Shown here: piece by piece, positions 13,664-14,091 of the stretch
Position numbering within the stretch: position 1 is the stretch's first letter
How the letters are laid out: every line of letters starts with the position of its first letter
DNA from: Sanchytrium tribonematis
Taxonomy: Eukaryota; Sanchytriomycota; Sanchytriomycetes; Sanchytriales; Sanchytriaceae
Assembly: GCA_018985235.1 (NCBI GenBank)
Contig: JADGIG010000176.1
Location: 1 to 14,091 of the forward strand
Direction: 5' to 3'
DNA: 14,091 nt
Made by a program: the position numbers and the translations under genes
Notes under the pieces: generated by a model
What the model was told of the DNA's origin: nothing
The model's input: only the letters and a program-made list of their open reading frames with translations
Databases searched by the model: none

Positions 13664-14091
13664 CATGTGGCTCGGCAATCTTTTCCCATTTCTCTTTTAA
13701 AACAGGAAATAAATTATCACTGATTTTCTTTCGGCACTCTTTGAACTTGTCGTGCATTTGATCTGTATAAACACCCAATACTTGATTTCCATTCTCCTCC
13801 ATGTATCTTGTAATGACTTGTTCCATCATGAGTAATGCTCTTTGCTCTGACATGGTGATTTTATAAGGGTCTTCATTAATCATACTGTAAGCTAGATTAA
13901 TGTACGTACGATACACGATCTGAAAGTCCTCCTGGCTGGTAATCACATGTATCAATATTGATAATAGTCGCTCATGTTCCTCTTCTCCCAATACGACGTT
14001 ATTTTGCTGATTCGTTGCAAACATCTTTTGAAGGGGTCCGAGGATGTGTTTTTGGCGAAATAAAATCAATGAGACGCAAAATAAAACAGTG
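13659..14091 (-). CDS. Unrecognised protein, partial at the right edge
   Basis: The frame is open from the stop at 13659 to the window edge, so the gene probably continues beyond it; an internal Met at 14024 (MFATNQQNNVV) would give a 121-aa protein. Soluble, mainly helical by appearance, Met- and Glu-rich: EEEHERLLSILIHVITSQEDF, then MSEQRALLMMEQVITRYMEE, ending KEKWEKIAEPHE. No family recognised and no membrane segment in the accepted part. The stop is embedded in AATAAA (complement at 13658-13663). Confidence 0.62.
   Translation of the reverse strand, partial: TVLFCVSLILFRQKHILGPLQKMFATNQQNNVVLGEEEHERLLSILIHVITSQEDFQIVYRTYINLAYSMINEDPYKITMSEQRALLMMEQVITRYMEENGNQVLGVYTDQMHDKFKECRKKISDNLFPVLKEKWEKIAEPHE

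Overview
The window is AT-rich, gene-dense eukaryotic nuclear DNA. The best fit is a reduced or early-diverging fungus, or a close holomycotan relative. The main reasons are a Cdc24-type RhoGEF with CDC24/CH, DH, PH and PB1 domains in the fungal order, a PacC/Rim101-like zinc-finger protein, and a secreted hevein-type chitin-binding protein. The standard genetic code fits every gene. I count 18 protein genes in 14 kb. I see no tRNA, rRNA, CRISPR array or transposase gene. The lineage is an inference and could be wrong below the level of fungi and relatives.

Layout, left to right. A pyruvoyl phosphatidylserine decarboxylase (+, probably cut at its 5' side by the window edge) converges on a small PPxY membrane protein (-), which follows a SYP7-like Qc-SNARE (-). 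Across a divergent promoter lies the large Cdc24 RhoGEF (+). It is followed by a small two-finger C2H2 protein (+), a seven-pass membrane protein (+) and a membrane-anchored SMP-30-like beta-propeller (+). Next come a paralogue of the two-finger protein (-) and a PacC-like three-finger protein (-). The proteasome beta-3 subunit (+) and a chitin-binding secreted peptide (+) converge on a secreted protein with four cysteine-pair repeats (-). An unknown 399-aa protein (-) and a Ras GTPase (-) follow. The right end holds three tandem copies of an unrecognised ~72-77-aa protein family (+) and a partial unknown gene (-) that runs off the edge.

The most striking signals concern gene structure. Four introns of 19, 19, 19 and 20 nt interrupt the SNARE, proteasome beta-3 and Ras genes. 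Removing each one restores a conserved part of the protein: the SNARE membrane anchor, the beta-3 C-terminus, Ras switch I and the Ras DTAGQEEYSAM region. They share GTANNTTA, and the three 19-mers also share TTYATTTAG. In addition, 16 of 18 genes carry AATAAA or AGTAAA overlapping or within about 5 nt of the stop codon, so 3' UTRs are probably very short.

Functional themes are polarity and signalling (Ras, Cdc24), secretion and membrane traffic (SNARE, PS decarboxylase, three proteins with short signal peptides), proteolysis (beta-3) and transcription (three zinc-finger proteins). There is no operon-like pathway grouping. The apparent novelties are the near-minimal introns, the stop-codon-embedded polyadenylation signals, and the tandem small-protein family with its shared promoter layout.
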